Made by a program: the position numbers and the translations under genes. The notes beneath the pieces are model-generated. The model saw nothing but the letters and a program-made list of their open reading frames with translations, searched no databases and was not told the DNA's origin. A DNA stretch of 12,157 bases from positions 1 to 12,157 of the forward strand of contig RGBY01000056.1 of the NCBI GenBank assembly GCA_009919445.1. Reading direction: 5' to 3'. This document shows, piece after piece, positions 1 through 6,879 of the stretch. Source of the stretch: Planctomycetia bacterium (GTDB taxonomy: Bacteria > Planctomycetota > Planctomycetia > Pirellulales > UBA1268). Within the stretch, counting starts at the first letter, position 1. Each line of letters starts with the position of its first letter.

Positions 1-96
1 GACAGGCGCAAAGGCGGTCGATACCATCCCGACCGCGAAGCAGGTTGCCACTCCTATAAGCAGCCCAAAAAGCCAACGATCCCCGTAAATCCTCAT
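1..96 (-). CDS. Exported protein, N-terminal fragment cut by the window edge
   Basis: The reading frame starts at an ATG at 94-96 and continues off the left edge, so only 32 residues are seen. They start MRIYGDRWLFGLLIG and run through a hydrophobic stretch (about residues 8-29) to AFAPV. A short basic N-terminus, a hydrophobic core and small residues near the end fit a Sec signal peptide or a first membrane helix. The start is well supported: GGAGG lies on the minus strand at 103-107, six bases upstream of the ATG. It has the same orientation as the pabA operon but is separated from it by more than 400 bases, so it probably has its own promoter. Too little is visible to name a family. Confidence 0.6.
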   Translation of the reverse strand, partial: MRIYGDRWLFGLLIGVATCFAVGMVSTAFAPV

Positions 97-532
97 GACG
101 AGCCTCCGCCTCTTCTATTTGAATTAGGAAGGAAGGCAGGAACAGCGTCCTGCCCTGCGAGCAGCCTGCGTCTCGTGACGCAGCCGCCGTCGCGGCAGAG
201 CAATAACGCAAAGGTCATGCCAAAGCCTGGTGGGCAGTCAGAAATATTCCGGCTTGTGGCGGAAAAACCCGTAATTCCTGCATCCACTTTCCCTCCTTCG
301 GAAAGCCACCGACCGCTTGCCGCAGGGGGCTCCCGACGCCGAAAGCCTGTTCCCGAGGCAGCCGTGCCACAACCTGAGGCAGCGAGTTCAGACGGTAGCT
401 CCCAGCAGCCACCTGCTCGCTCGCAGCAATCGCTAGCCGCTGCTCGGGTGCATCGAACGGCAACCGCCCCCCTCGGTGTTGTCGAGTGTCGCCCCTGCAA
501 AAAAGCGGGCGGAGGGCGTTTCCCAGAAACAC
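97..532. other. Spacer between pabA and the left-edge gene, with hairpins
   Basis: No confident gene is seen. Three small perfect stems lie close together: 135-141 with 148-154 (7 bp), 166-172 with 177-183 (7 bp, TCGT loop) and 183-187 with 192-196 (5 bp). They precede the left-edge gene on its strand and could be leader structure or chance in GC-rich DNA. A minus-strand frame runs from a GTG at 532 to a TGA at 215 (105 codons). It begins directly after the pabA stop, and its composition is fairly protein-like, ending RVFPPQAGIFLTAHQALA. I recognise no family and see no ribosome-binding site, so I do not call it a gene. The spacer may hold a decayed gene or an unrecognised leader RNA. Confidence 0.4.
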
Positions 533-533
533 C
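500..533 (-). terminator. Possible weak terminator after pabA
   Basis: On the minus strand a 7-bp stem with one G-U pair forms between 527-533 and 515-521, with a 5-base loop. It starts at the last base of the pabA stop codon. A run of six T (minus strand, 500-505) follows about nine bases after the stem. That gap is longer than in a classical intrinsic terminator, so the call is tentative. Confidence 0.3.
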
Positions 534-1210
534 TAAAACGTCACGACTCGGGTGTGCCCATCATCGTCCGCTTTGTTGGCCTTGCCTGCCTGCCGGACCA
601 CATCGGCATCAAACTGATCGACCAAGCGTGAGTCGACGGCCCGTCCGGCATGCTCAAGAAAATTCGCCAAGAGGCGAAAGCCGTACTCCGTAAGGATTGA
701 CTCGGGATGAAATTGCACCCCGTAAAGGTGCTCTGCTTCGTTGGCAACGGCCATCACCACCCCATCGGCTGTCCGGGCTGTCACGGTCAGACCGGCTGGT
801 ACTGATGATTCTTCAGCAACCAACGAGTGATACCGGCAGGCCCGCACCGGACTGGGAATTCCGGCAAAGAGATTGGTGCCGTCGTGCAGAATCGCGCTGG
901 TGCGGCCATGGCGTGGCTCGTTCGTTGCAATGATTTGCCCTCCCGCAGCCGCAACAATCGCCTGGTGGCCTAGGCAGACACCAAGCATGGGAATCATGCC
1001 GCGAAACCGCTGCACACAGGCCACCGAGCAGCCCGCCTCGGCCGGGGTGCAGGGGCCGGGCGAAATGACAATCCCAGTCGGCTCTCTGGCGGCAATCTCA
1101 TCCAGGCTGGTTGTGTGACTGCAGAGCACCTCGACAGGGCAACCCAGCAGCCGGAAATAGCGGGCCAGATTGAACACAAAACTATCGCGATTATCGAGAA
1201 CGATGATCAT
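533..1210 (-). CDS. pabA: Aminodeoxychorismate synthase, glutamine amidotransferase subunit
   Basis: A 225-residue class I glutamine amidotransferase. It releases ammonia from glutamine and passes it to PabB, which aminates chorismate to 4-amino-4-deoxychorismate on the way to p-aminobenzoate. The family signature is complete: start MIIVLDNRDSFVFNLARY, oxyanion region SPGPCTP (50-56), nucleophile Cys79 in GVCLGHQ, and His168 and Glu170 in VQFHPES. After the domain there is a hydrophilic tail of about 35 residues (from about 190) beyond the usual PabA/TrpG end. The ATG overlaps the pabB stop as ATGA, and GGAGG at 1218-1222 sits seven bases upstream, so translation is probably coupled. By sequence alone PabA and TrpG are hard to separate; the assignment rests on the PabB partner. 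It may also serve anthranilate synthase if the genome lacks a separate TrpG. Confidence 0.92.
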   Translation of the reverse strand: MIIVLDNRDSFVFNLARYFRLLGCPVEVLCSHTTSLDEIAAREPTGIVISPGPCTPAEAGCSVACVQRFRGMIPMLGVCLGHQAIVAAAGGQIIATNEPRHGRTSAILHDGTNLFAGIPSPVRACRYHSLVAEESSVPAGLTVTARTADGVVMAVANEAEHLYGVQFHPESILTEYGFRLLANFLEHAGRAVDSRLVDQFDADVVRQAGKANKADDDGHTRVVTF

Positions 1211-2730
1211 GCCGGCCCCTCCCCGGCCAACGCGGCCAGGACTCGCAGCATGCCTTCGGCTTTGTGCAAACTCTCTGCATATTCAGCAGCAGGCTCGCTC
1301 CCAACGGTGATTCCACCACCAACTGAAAACCAGATTTCAGACGGCTCAATCACAAAACTCCGAATCAACAAGTTGAAATCGGCGGTGCCATCAAACCCCA
1401 CATAGCCGAGGCTACCGCAGTAGGGGCCACGACCGGCCCGCTCAAGTTCACAAATGATTTCACAGGCTCGATGCTTGGGGGCCCCGGTGACACTGCCACC
1501 GGGAAAACTGGCCAACACCGCATCGAGCGGGCCCGCCCCCGGCAACAGCCGGCCCGCCACCACCGACACCAGGTGCTGAACGTACCGAAAGCGTTCGAGG
1601 CGACAGAGTGCCTCAACCACAACACTTTCTGGCCGACAGACTCGGGACAGATCGTTGCGAACGAGGTCAACAATCATCACGTTCTCAGCTCGATCTTTCT
1701 CACTGGCACCGAGATCAGCACTCGCATAGAGATCAGCCTCCGGGCTGGCGAGCATCCGCCGAGTCCCCTTGATCGGATGCATCCAGACGCGGTCGCGAAC
1801 CACCTTTAAAAATCGCTCAGGCGACATGCTGGCGATCGCAGCATCGCCGAGGTCAAGGTAGCCAGCAAAGGGTGCTGGGTTGAGTTGACGGGCCAGCCGA
1901 TAGAGCTCAAGCGAATCACAGCCGGCTGGCACTGAAAGCTGTTGAGCGAGGTTGACCTGAAAAATATCACCGGCCCGAACATAGTCGATGCCTGCCTGCA
2001 CCATCGACAGATAGTCGGCTGGAGCATGGGTTGAAAACACACCCGGGCTCCCCGGCAAGGGTACGAGCCCCGCCGGCGGTGCAGCTGGATTGGGACACTG
2101 CCAACGGGCTGGCGGCGGTGTGGCTTCTGGCGAATCGGTGATTGCCGCCAGGTGCAGACTCAGGCGTTCCTCTGCCCGTTCGCGGCGGCTGGCCACCGTC
2201 CCAGTGGGCACCCCCTGTGAAATTGCCCAGCCGCGGCGCCGCCGATGGTCAAAGGCAAAGACAACGTCATAAACACCGAGTTGAATCAGTGGCGTTCTGG
2301 CTGGCCGCTGGTGCGGTGGCTCGACGCCAAGGTGAGCGAGTCCTGCATCAAAGGAGAGGAGTCCCGCAATCCCTCCCTGAAACGGCGGCAGACCAGGAAT
2401 CGTCGGACAGCGACATGCTGCCAACAACTGCTGCACCTCTGCGAGCAACCGGCGGATACGGCCCCCTGCACCGCCAGCATCATCAGCAGGAATCCGCCAG
2501 GAAAAAAGCGGATCGGCCGCCAGAAAGGAAAACCGCTCAAGATCGAGTGCATCTGCCCCAGGCGGTCTCTCCGCAGAGTCATCTGCGTCATCTGAACAGC
2601 TGTCGAAAAAGACCAGCCCGTCAAATGTGCTCATGGCACGCATGATCCGCTCAGGGGTATACGCCGCTGGTAGTTCAGCAACCAAAGAGCCCGACGCCGT
2701 AAACCAGGAATGCAGCCCATCAAGTTTCAT
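1207..2730 (-). CDS. pabB: Aminodeoxychorismate synthase, chorismate-binding subunit
   Basis: A 507-residue chorismate-binding enzyme that uses ammonia from PabA to convert chorismate to aminodeoxychorismate. The N-terminal domain carries SFLAADP (68-74). The catalytic domain shows RAGDIFQVNL (252-261), PIKGTRR (319-325), AENVMIVDLVRND (348-360), GSVTGAPK (412-419) and GGGI (471-474). The lysine of PIKGT (Lys321) is the residue that distinguishes PabB from anthranilate synthase TrpE, which has Ala there. A low-complexity acidic insert (about 44-62) and a Pro/Ala-rich stretch (about 200-230) interrupt the N-terminal domain. The ATG at 2728-2730 overlaps the stop of the DHPS-like gene (ATGA), and the stop overlaps the pabA start in the same way. 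The middle position in the operon ties pABA synthesis to the DHPS-like protein. Confidence 0.93.
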   Translation of the reverse strand: MKLDGLHSWFTASGSLVAELPAAYTPERIMRAMSTFDGLVFFDSCSDDADDSAERPPGADALDLERFSFLAADPLFSWRIPADDAGGAGGRIRRLLAEVQQLLAACRCPTIPGLPPFQGGIAGLLSFDAGLAHLGVEPPHQRPARTPLIQLGVYDVVFAFDHRRRRGWAISQGVPTGTVASRRERAEERLSLHLAAITDSPEATPPPARWQCPNPAAPPAGLVPLPGSPGVFSTHAPADYLSMVQAGIDYVRAGDIFQVNLAQQLSVPAGCDSLELYRLARQLNPAPFAGYLDLGDAAIASMSPERFLKVVRDRVWMHPIKGTRRMLASPEADLYASADLGASEKDRAENVMIVDLVRNDLSRVCRPESVVVEALCRLERFRYVQHLVSVVAGRLLPGAGPLDAVLASFPGGSVTGAPKHRACEIICELERAGRGPYCGSLGYVGFDGTADFNLLIRSFVIEPSEIWFSVGGGITVGSEPAAEYAESLHKAEGMLRVLAALAGEGPA

Positions 2731-4175
2731 GAGGTCGCGTCCTGTCGAGGTTTTGTCGTTTGTGGGGCAGGCACCCGGGCGGCAGCAGCCGAGGGACCAC
2801 AGCCGATTTCAGGCTCAGTCAGATGGCCCCAGTCGAGGGCCTGATCCTGCCGGTAATCTTTACCGAGGGTGAGGGCTGTCACAGCCTTGGCCATCTCATA
2901 CCCCAGATAGAAGGCATGACTGGCATCAACATCATCACGACCATGCTCGGCAAGCTGATCAAACAGATCGAACGGGTCCCGAGACGAAAGATGCAGCCCA
3001 CGGCCAACTAAATGAATGGCCCCACGTTCGGCGAACAGACGGAAATTCGGATCACGGATCGCCGCCGCAAGCTGGTCGAGGGCCTCTTCCCCATGCACCT
3101 GCGGCTTGCCCGACCGCAGGGTCACCAGGCCGGGCTCCACATGCTTCGGCAACGTCTGCTGGGTAACGGCATGATGGACCAGCCGCCGGGCGAGGTCACA
3201 CTCCTTCACACTGCTGGCAGCCCAATAGATGACCTCGGTGGTCAGGACTGAGCGAATTCCCGTCTCCTGGCAAAAGCCGAGCAACAAGGTGTTCAGGCCG
3301 GCAGAATCGACATCCGTCAATTCAGTAAGGTTGCCAATGCCCATCATCATCTCAGCATCTGGGTACTGCTGGCGAACATTGAGATAGCGGCCCAGGCTCG
3401 CCGCCAGGCCAAAACCGATCGGCTCAAGCACTGGATCAAGCCGCAGCGGCACGCCGTGGGCAAGCAGCCGCTCAATCGTCTTGTCAAAACCGGCCAGCGT
3501 GGCTGGCACATCGGGTACCACGACCACTTCGCAGCCATAGTCAGGGGCTGCCTCAACATTCCTGGAATCAACAGAAAGCACCAGGCTCGCTCCGGCCCGC
3601 GTGGCTGCCAGCACCTCGACCGGTTCGAAACTGTCGATCGACACCCGATGGCCTTCGGCAACGAGTGCCGCCACGGCATCACCGACACCAGCCCACGGTT
3701 CACCCGGAGTGCAACCGACATCAATCACGTCGGCCCCTGCAGCCCGCAGTCGGGCCGCGCAAGCAAGCAATTCTGCAAGGCTGAGCCGGTTGGCATGATT
3801 GATTTCGGCAATGATCTCGATGTCGTGCTGGCCATAGTCAGCGAGATCCTGCCGCTTGCGGCCAAACCATTCAGCAAGCCGGCGGCAATCGGCCGGCCCC
3901 CGCTCAACCGGCACCCCGGCGACCGCCTCAACTGCAGCCAGATCACCACGGCACAGCCCCGGAATCAGCACTTGATCAGTGCCCGGCGGCACCTCCAGCC
4001 GGCGGGCAATCCAATCAGTCGTCATCAGGGCAGCGACCGTGATGTTGAGAACCTGCACCGTGGCGGTAAAGCCAGCCTCACCAGCCAACTGGTCGATCGC
4101 CTTTCGCAACGCCGGCTCAGCAAGTTTGCCGGTGACGAAGTGAATCTGTCGGTCGGTACTCGGATGATCAGCCAT
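2727..4175 (-). CDS. Dihydropteroate synthase-related protein (DUF6513-type)
   Basis: A 482-residue protein (ATG at 4173-4175; a GTG two codons upstream is possible, and neither has a clear Shine-Dalgarno). Residues 1 to about 115 form an N-terminal domain starting RQIHFVTGKLAEPALR, which I match to DUF6513 of archaeal and C1-bacterial DHPS-like proteins. A TIM-barrel-like part follows: EIIAEINHANR (120-130), AGADVIDVGCTPGEPW (146-161) and HRVSIDSFEP (176-185). These sit where DHPS has its pterin loop (GGESTRPG-like) and its SIDT strand, but the standard loop sequence is absent. The conserved tail includes MMMGIGNLTELTDVD. A C-terminal extension of about 30 residues is Pro/Ala-rich. It heads the operon with pabB and pabA. 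I infer a role in joining a pterin to a pABA-derived acceptor in H4MPT-type cofactor synthesis; ordinary folate DHPS activity is unlikely from the motifs. Confidence 0.8.
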   Translation of the reverse strand: MADHPSTDRQIHFVTGKLAEPALRKAIDQLAGEAGFTATVQVLNITVAALMTTDWIARRLEVPPGTDQVLIPGLCRGDLAAVEAVAGVPVERGPADCRRLAEWFGRKRQDLADYGQHDIEIIAEINHANRLSLAELLACAARLRAAGADVIDVGCTPGEPWAGVGDAVAALVAEGHRVSIDSFEPVEVLAATRAGASLVLSVDSRNVEAAPDYGCEVVVVPDVPATLAGFDKTIERLLAHGVPLRLDPVLEPIGFGLAASLGRYLNVRQQYPDAEMMMGIGNLTELTDVDSAGLNTLLLGFCQETGIRSVLTTEVIYWAASSVKECDLARRLVHHAVTQQTLPKHVEPGLVTLRSGKPQVHGEEALDQLAAAIRDPNFRLFAERGAIHLVGRGLHLSSRDPFDLFDQLAEHGRDDVDASHAFYLGYEMAKAVTALTLGKDYRQDQALDWGHLTEPEIGCGPSAAAARVPAPQTTKPRQDATS

Positions 4176-4283
4176 TCCCACAGTTTATGCTCGATCTGAG
4201 CCTTCGCAGGGTAGGATGCTGGTTTCTGCGACGGCAGCACGATCCTTGACCGCCTCCCCATCACTCCACCCCCATCGTTTCCT
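4176..4283. promoter_or_regulatory. Divergent promoter region, DHPS-like operon and DUF447 gene
   Basis: The two transcription units start only 108 bases apart and point away from each other, so both promoters must lie here or inside the opposite coding region. I found no convincing -35/-10 pair on either strand and no clear operator dyad. Neither start has a strong Shine-Dalgarno. The region is assigned by position only; shared control of the two units is an inference. Confidence 0.45.
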
Positions 4284-4856
4284 GTGATTCTCGAAGGCCT
4301 CGTCACCACCGCCGCCGCTGACGGCAGCCTGCATCTGGCTGCCATGGGGCCAGAGGTGAGCAACCCTGCCACCATTGATCGGCTGACCCTGAAACCCTTC
4401 GCAGGCAGCCGCACCGCCGACCTGCTAGCCGCTCATCCTGAGGGTGTTTTCCATCTGACCGACGACGTGCTGCTGCTGGCCCAGGCTGTGACCGGCACAC
4501 TCTCCACACCGCCGGCTGCCCGCCCAGCGACAGCAGTTCGTGGTTGGGTTCTCGAAGATGCCTGCGAGGCCTTCGAGTTCCGTATTGATGAGGCCGACCG
4601 CTCGGGCCAGCGGGCGAGGCTCGAGGCAGTTGTTGTTCAGACCCATCAGGGCCGGCCCTTTCGTGGCTTTAACCGAGCTGCCCACGCCGTGGTTGAAGCC
4701 GCAATTCTGTTCAGCCGCTTGCATCTGCTGGGCCCAACCGAAGTCAATCGCCAACTGGAAAGCCTGCGACCGCTCGTTGAAAAAACGGCCGGCCCTCGTG
4801 AACACGAGGCCTTTGGGCTGCTCGTTCACCGTGCGGCAGCACACCGCTTTTCTTGA
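4284..4856 (+). CDS. DUF447 family protein (FMN-binding split-barrel type)
   Basis: A 190-residue protein. The GTG start at 4284-4286 gives MILEGLVTTAAADGSLHLAAMGP, the typical N-terminus of DUF447 proteins, so I keep it despite no visible ribosome-binding site. The conserved core continues with LTLKPFAGSRTADLL (34-48) and GVFHLTDDVLLLAQA (54-68). A helical C-terminal half includes RAAHAVVEAAILFSRLHLL (131-149). Known family members are predicted or observed to have a flavin-reductase-like split barrel; no substrate is established to my knowledge. The family occurs in methanogens and in bacteria with H4MPT-linked C1 genes, which fits the divergent DHPS-like/pabB/pabA operon. The stop lies one base from the stop of the convergent hydrolase gene. 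Family confidence is good; the enzymatic role is unknown. Confidence 0.78.
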   Translation: MILEGLVTTAAADGSLHLAAMGPEVSNPATIDRLTLKPFAGSRTADLLAAHPEGVFHLTDDVLLLAQAVTGTLSTPPAARPATAVRGWVLEDACEAFEFRIDEADRSGQRARLEAVVVQTHQGRPFRGFNRAAHAVVEAAILFSRLHLLGPTEVNRQLESLRPLVEKTAGPREHEAFGLLVHRAAAHRFS

Positions 4857-4857
4857 A

Positions 4858-5739
4858 CTAGCCGCCACCGCCCGGGATGGTCTCACTTGTTGTAGGCGTC
4901 ACCTCTGATGCCGCCCCGGCTTGGGCCCGTTCAATCATGAAACGGGTTAGTCGCTCAGACTCAAACCAACTCGAATCACCGGTATGACCACCGCCCGGCA
5001 CCACGATCAGTTCCATCGTGCCGCCAGCCTCTCGGTAACGCGTGGCCAGTAGTCCCGAGTTTTCCTCCAGCGGCACCACCTTGTCGTGATCACCATGCAG
5101 GTGCAGAAGCGGCACGCCCGCGGCAGCGAGCCACGCCAGACGATCGATCGGATTAAAAGTGGCAAGCTGCTGGGAAAGTTCAGTCGACGTTAGCCCATAG
5201 GCAGGTGCCGCCCGGTCAAGCCCTGGGTAACTGGCAAGATTCCCCACCGGATAGATGCCGGCAATGCCGGCGACGCAGTGAGGATGATCGGCTGCCCAGC
5301 CATAGTGCATGAGACCCCCGCGACTGCGGGCCAACAGCACCGGCCGTGGGCTGAAGCCACGTTCTTTTGTCAGCTGTGCATACAAGGCCTGAAAGATCTC
5401 CCGGCCAGCCGGACTGCCGTACGATTCACCAACATCGACCCCGGCGATTGCAACACCGGCGGCCAGCAACCGCTGAAACATCCAGGTTTCCTGCTTGCCT
5501 GGCAGTCCGCTGCCGAGCGTCGGTGCGTACCAGACCCAAGGCCGGGGGCCAGCGGCAGCAGCAACTGGCTCAATGACAAAGGCCGGCCTGCCCTGCACCT
5601 GCAACAGCGCACGTGGTGGGATCGGTGGCAGATCATCAGCCGCCTCTGCGGCTCTAACGCCTCCTATTAGCATCATGCTAGAGACAGTAAGAAAGCCAAC
5701 ACCTCTTTTGACTTGCTTCACCAATGGCTGGTAACTCAT
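4858..5739 (-). CDS. Secreted alpha/beta hydrolase (esterase or peptidase-like)
   Basis: A 293-residue protein with the alpha/beta-hydrolase fold of the prolyl-oligopeptidase/dienelactone hydrolase type. Residues 1-33 look like a Sec signal peptide: basic KQVKR, a hydrophobic core, and a likely cut after RAAEA. The nucleophile is probably Ser139 in LLARSRGGL, a variant elbow with Ala in place of the first Gly of GxSxG. The acid is Asp219 in HGDHDKVVP and the base His252 in PGGGHTG. The C-terminus is a low-complexity Thr/Gly tail. I chose the ATG at 5737-5739: GGAGG at 5751-5755 is 11 bases upstream, whereas the frame could only be extended with a TTG. The substrate is unknown; secretion and an Arg-rich elbow suggest a carbohydrate-ester or similar extracytoplasmic substrate, but that is speculation. 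It is convergent with the DUF447 gene. Confidence 0.82.
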   Translation of the reverse strand: MSYQPLVKQVKRGVGFLTVSSMMLIGGVRAAEAADDLPPIPPRALLQVQGRPAFVIEPVAAAAGPRPWVWYAPTLGSGLPGKQETWMFQRLLAAGVAIAGVDVGESYGSPAGREIFQALYAQLTKERGFSPRPVLLARSRGGLMHYGWAADHPHCVAGIAGIYPVGNLASYPGLDRAAPAYGLTSTELSQQLATFNPIDRLAWLAAAGVPLLHLHGDHDKVVPLEENSGLLATRYREAGGTMELIVVPGGGHTGDSSWFESERLTRFMIERAQAGAASEVTPTTSETIPGGGG

Positions 5740-6301
5740 AAAAGCACTTTCCTCCGACAAGCCGCACAGACTGATGCCACTTCAGCAAGCGGCATCCAAG
5801 AATTTCATTATTTTCCAGCGACCACGTCGGCGGGGTTTCTATTCACTCCCGATAACTCGTGGAGCGCGACCCTTCTCTGACACAAGCCACTTTCCCTAGA
5901 TCATAAAGAGCGGGTCGTAGCAGCGATCAATCGGCAGTGTACTCGGTGCCGCTGCTGCCAACTGGACGCGCCCATTGCGCCGCGAATTGGCGTGCTCAAT
6001 ACAGGAAGATCGCTAGAAAATCGCTCCAAAGGCCGAACTAAAGGCTGCCAGATACCCGCCGCCCGCGTTTATCCACCTTTGATCACCACCTGTCCAGAAC
6101 GGACGCCCTTAGGAGGGTCGTTTGAACTGAAGGCAACTCCCACGAATACGCATTAAAAAAAGATAGAAAAACTGGTCTTCAACAGCCAGAAGCCCGTATA
6201 AAGGGAATGGCGATGGGCAGGCATTATTCCGCAATTTGCCCAGCCAGAATCAAACGACTTTCACACGAGCCGATCCCTCACGCCCTCTTAGGAGCATCAC
6301 C
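5740..6301. other. Long divergent spacer, no confident gene
   Basis: This 562-base stretch separates the divergent hydrolase and His-rich genes and should carry both promoters. A possible plus-strand promoter is TTGAAC at 6122-6127, 17 bases, then AATACG at 6145-6150; it matches consensus poorly. An unstarted plus-strand frame is open from 5881 to a TAA at 6154-6156 (91 codons). It has no ATG, and its only GTG is at 5992. It reads partly protein-like, with a Cys cluster CTRCRCC and later PERTPLGGSFELKATPTNTH. An AGGAGGG at 6111-6117 precedes no usable start. The stretch may hold a decayed gene or element; nothing in it supports a firm call. Confidence 0.4.
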
Positions 6302-6838
6302 ATGACACGCCCATTCTCGTTTGCCCTGACGTTGCTGGCTCTCTTTGCCCTCACCGTACCGGCTGTGGCCCAGCGGGATGCCGGCGCGAAGGCCCGTGGC
6401 GACTATTTTTTCTATGGGCATAGTTCCCATAGCCATCTGCATGGTGCTTCCCAACACACTGGCCACTACGGACGCTATCTCGAGTCAACCCAGACGGTCT
6501 CGCCGCATGTCAGCAGCATGACCCACACCGCCATTGATCATCACATCAACCAGACACAGGCCCATCTCGACGCCTTGAAACAGGGACTTGAGGCAGACAA
6601 CAACCAGGCCGCCTTAGAGGGCGTGGCGACGGTCAACAAACACCTTGGTGATGCCCGCGAGCATCACGCTACGCTTCAAAAGCTTTCCGACACAAAGCCA
6701 GTTGACGCAGCGGCCAGCAAAAAAGTTGTCGCCAAACTCCAGGCGTCTCTCGATACGGCCTTGGGTGAACTTGAAAAACTGCTCGAGAGCCTCCATCTCG
6801 GCAAACCACCAGCACGAACCGCCACACCGGCCAAGTGA
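6302..6838 (+). CDS. Secreted histidine-rich protein of unknown function
   Basis: A 178-residue protein. The ATG at 6302 is preceded by AGGAG (6290-6294) at seven bases, which decides this start over a longer in-frame option at 6236. Residues 1-24 form a clear signal peptide (MTRPFSFALTLLALFALTVPAVAQ). The mature N-terminal part is rich in His, Tyr and Ser, with YFFYGHSSHSHLHG (35-48) and further His to about residue 88. I count 15 His in total, 13 of them before residue 122. From about 75 to 165 the sequence looks alpha-helical with Ala/Leu/Lys/Glu heptad-like spacing, suggesting a small helical bundle or coiled coil. I recognise no family. Periplasmic metal binding is plausible from the His clusters but unproven. 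It is convergent with the FGE-fold gene, 41 bases apart. Confidence 0.75.
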   Translation: MTRPFSFALTLLALFALTVPAVAQRDAGAKARGDYFFYGHSSHSHLHGASQHTGHYGRYLESTQTVSPHVSSMTHTAIDHHINQTQAHLDALKQGLEADNNQAALEGVATVNKHLGDAREHHATLQKLSDTKPVDAAASKKVVAKLQASLDTALGELEKLLESLHLGKPPARTATPAK

Positions 6839-6847
6839 TTGTCCGCT

Positions 6848-6878
6848 GCGAAGCCATTCGGTTTCCCGCGAACTTCGC
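6848..6878. terminator. Possible bidirectional terminator between convergent genes
   Basis: In the 41-base gap between two converging stops, GCGAAG (6848-6853) can pair with CTTCGC (6873-6878), leaving a 19-base loop; TTTATT follows on the plus strand. The stem is short and the loop long, so only the position and the T-rich tail favour it. Confidence 0.3.
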
Positions 6879-6879
6879 T

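Noticed and set aside
93..500. Minus-strand 135-codon frame
   Set aside because: Its composition (Gly, Ala, Arg, Cys, Ser) is that of out-of-frame GC-rich DNA, and it overlaps the well-supported start of the left-edge gene in another frame.
175..693. Plus-strand 172-codon frame rich in Pro, Ser and Arg
   Set aside because: It runs antisense into the 3' end of pabA, has low-complexity composition and no family resemblance.
1207..2730. Anthranilate synthase (TrpE) reading of this gene
   Set aside because: The PIKGT motif with Lys321 is the PabB form; TrpE has PIAGT.
3456..4199. Plus-strand 247-codon frame
   Set aside because: It is antisense to the well-conserved DHPS-like gene and shows no motifs; GC-rich coding DNA often leaves such long antisense frames.
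6111..6117. AGGAGGG as a ribosome-binding site of a small gene
   Set aside because: The nearest TTG (6122) is followed by a stop two codons later, and there is no other start at proper spacing.
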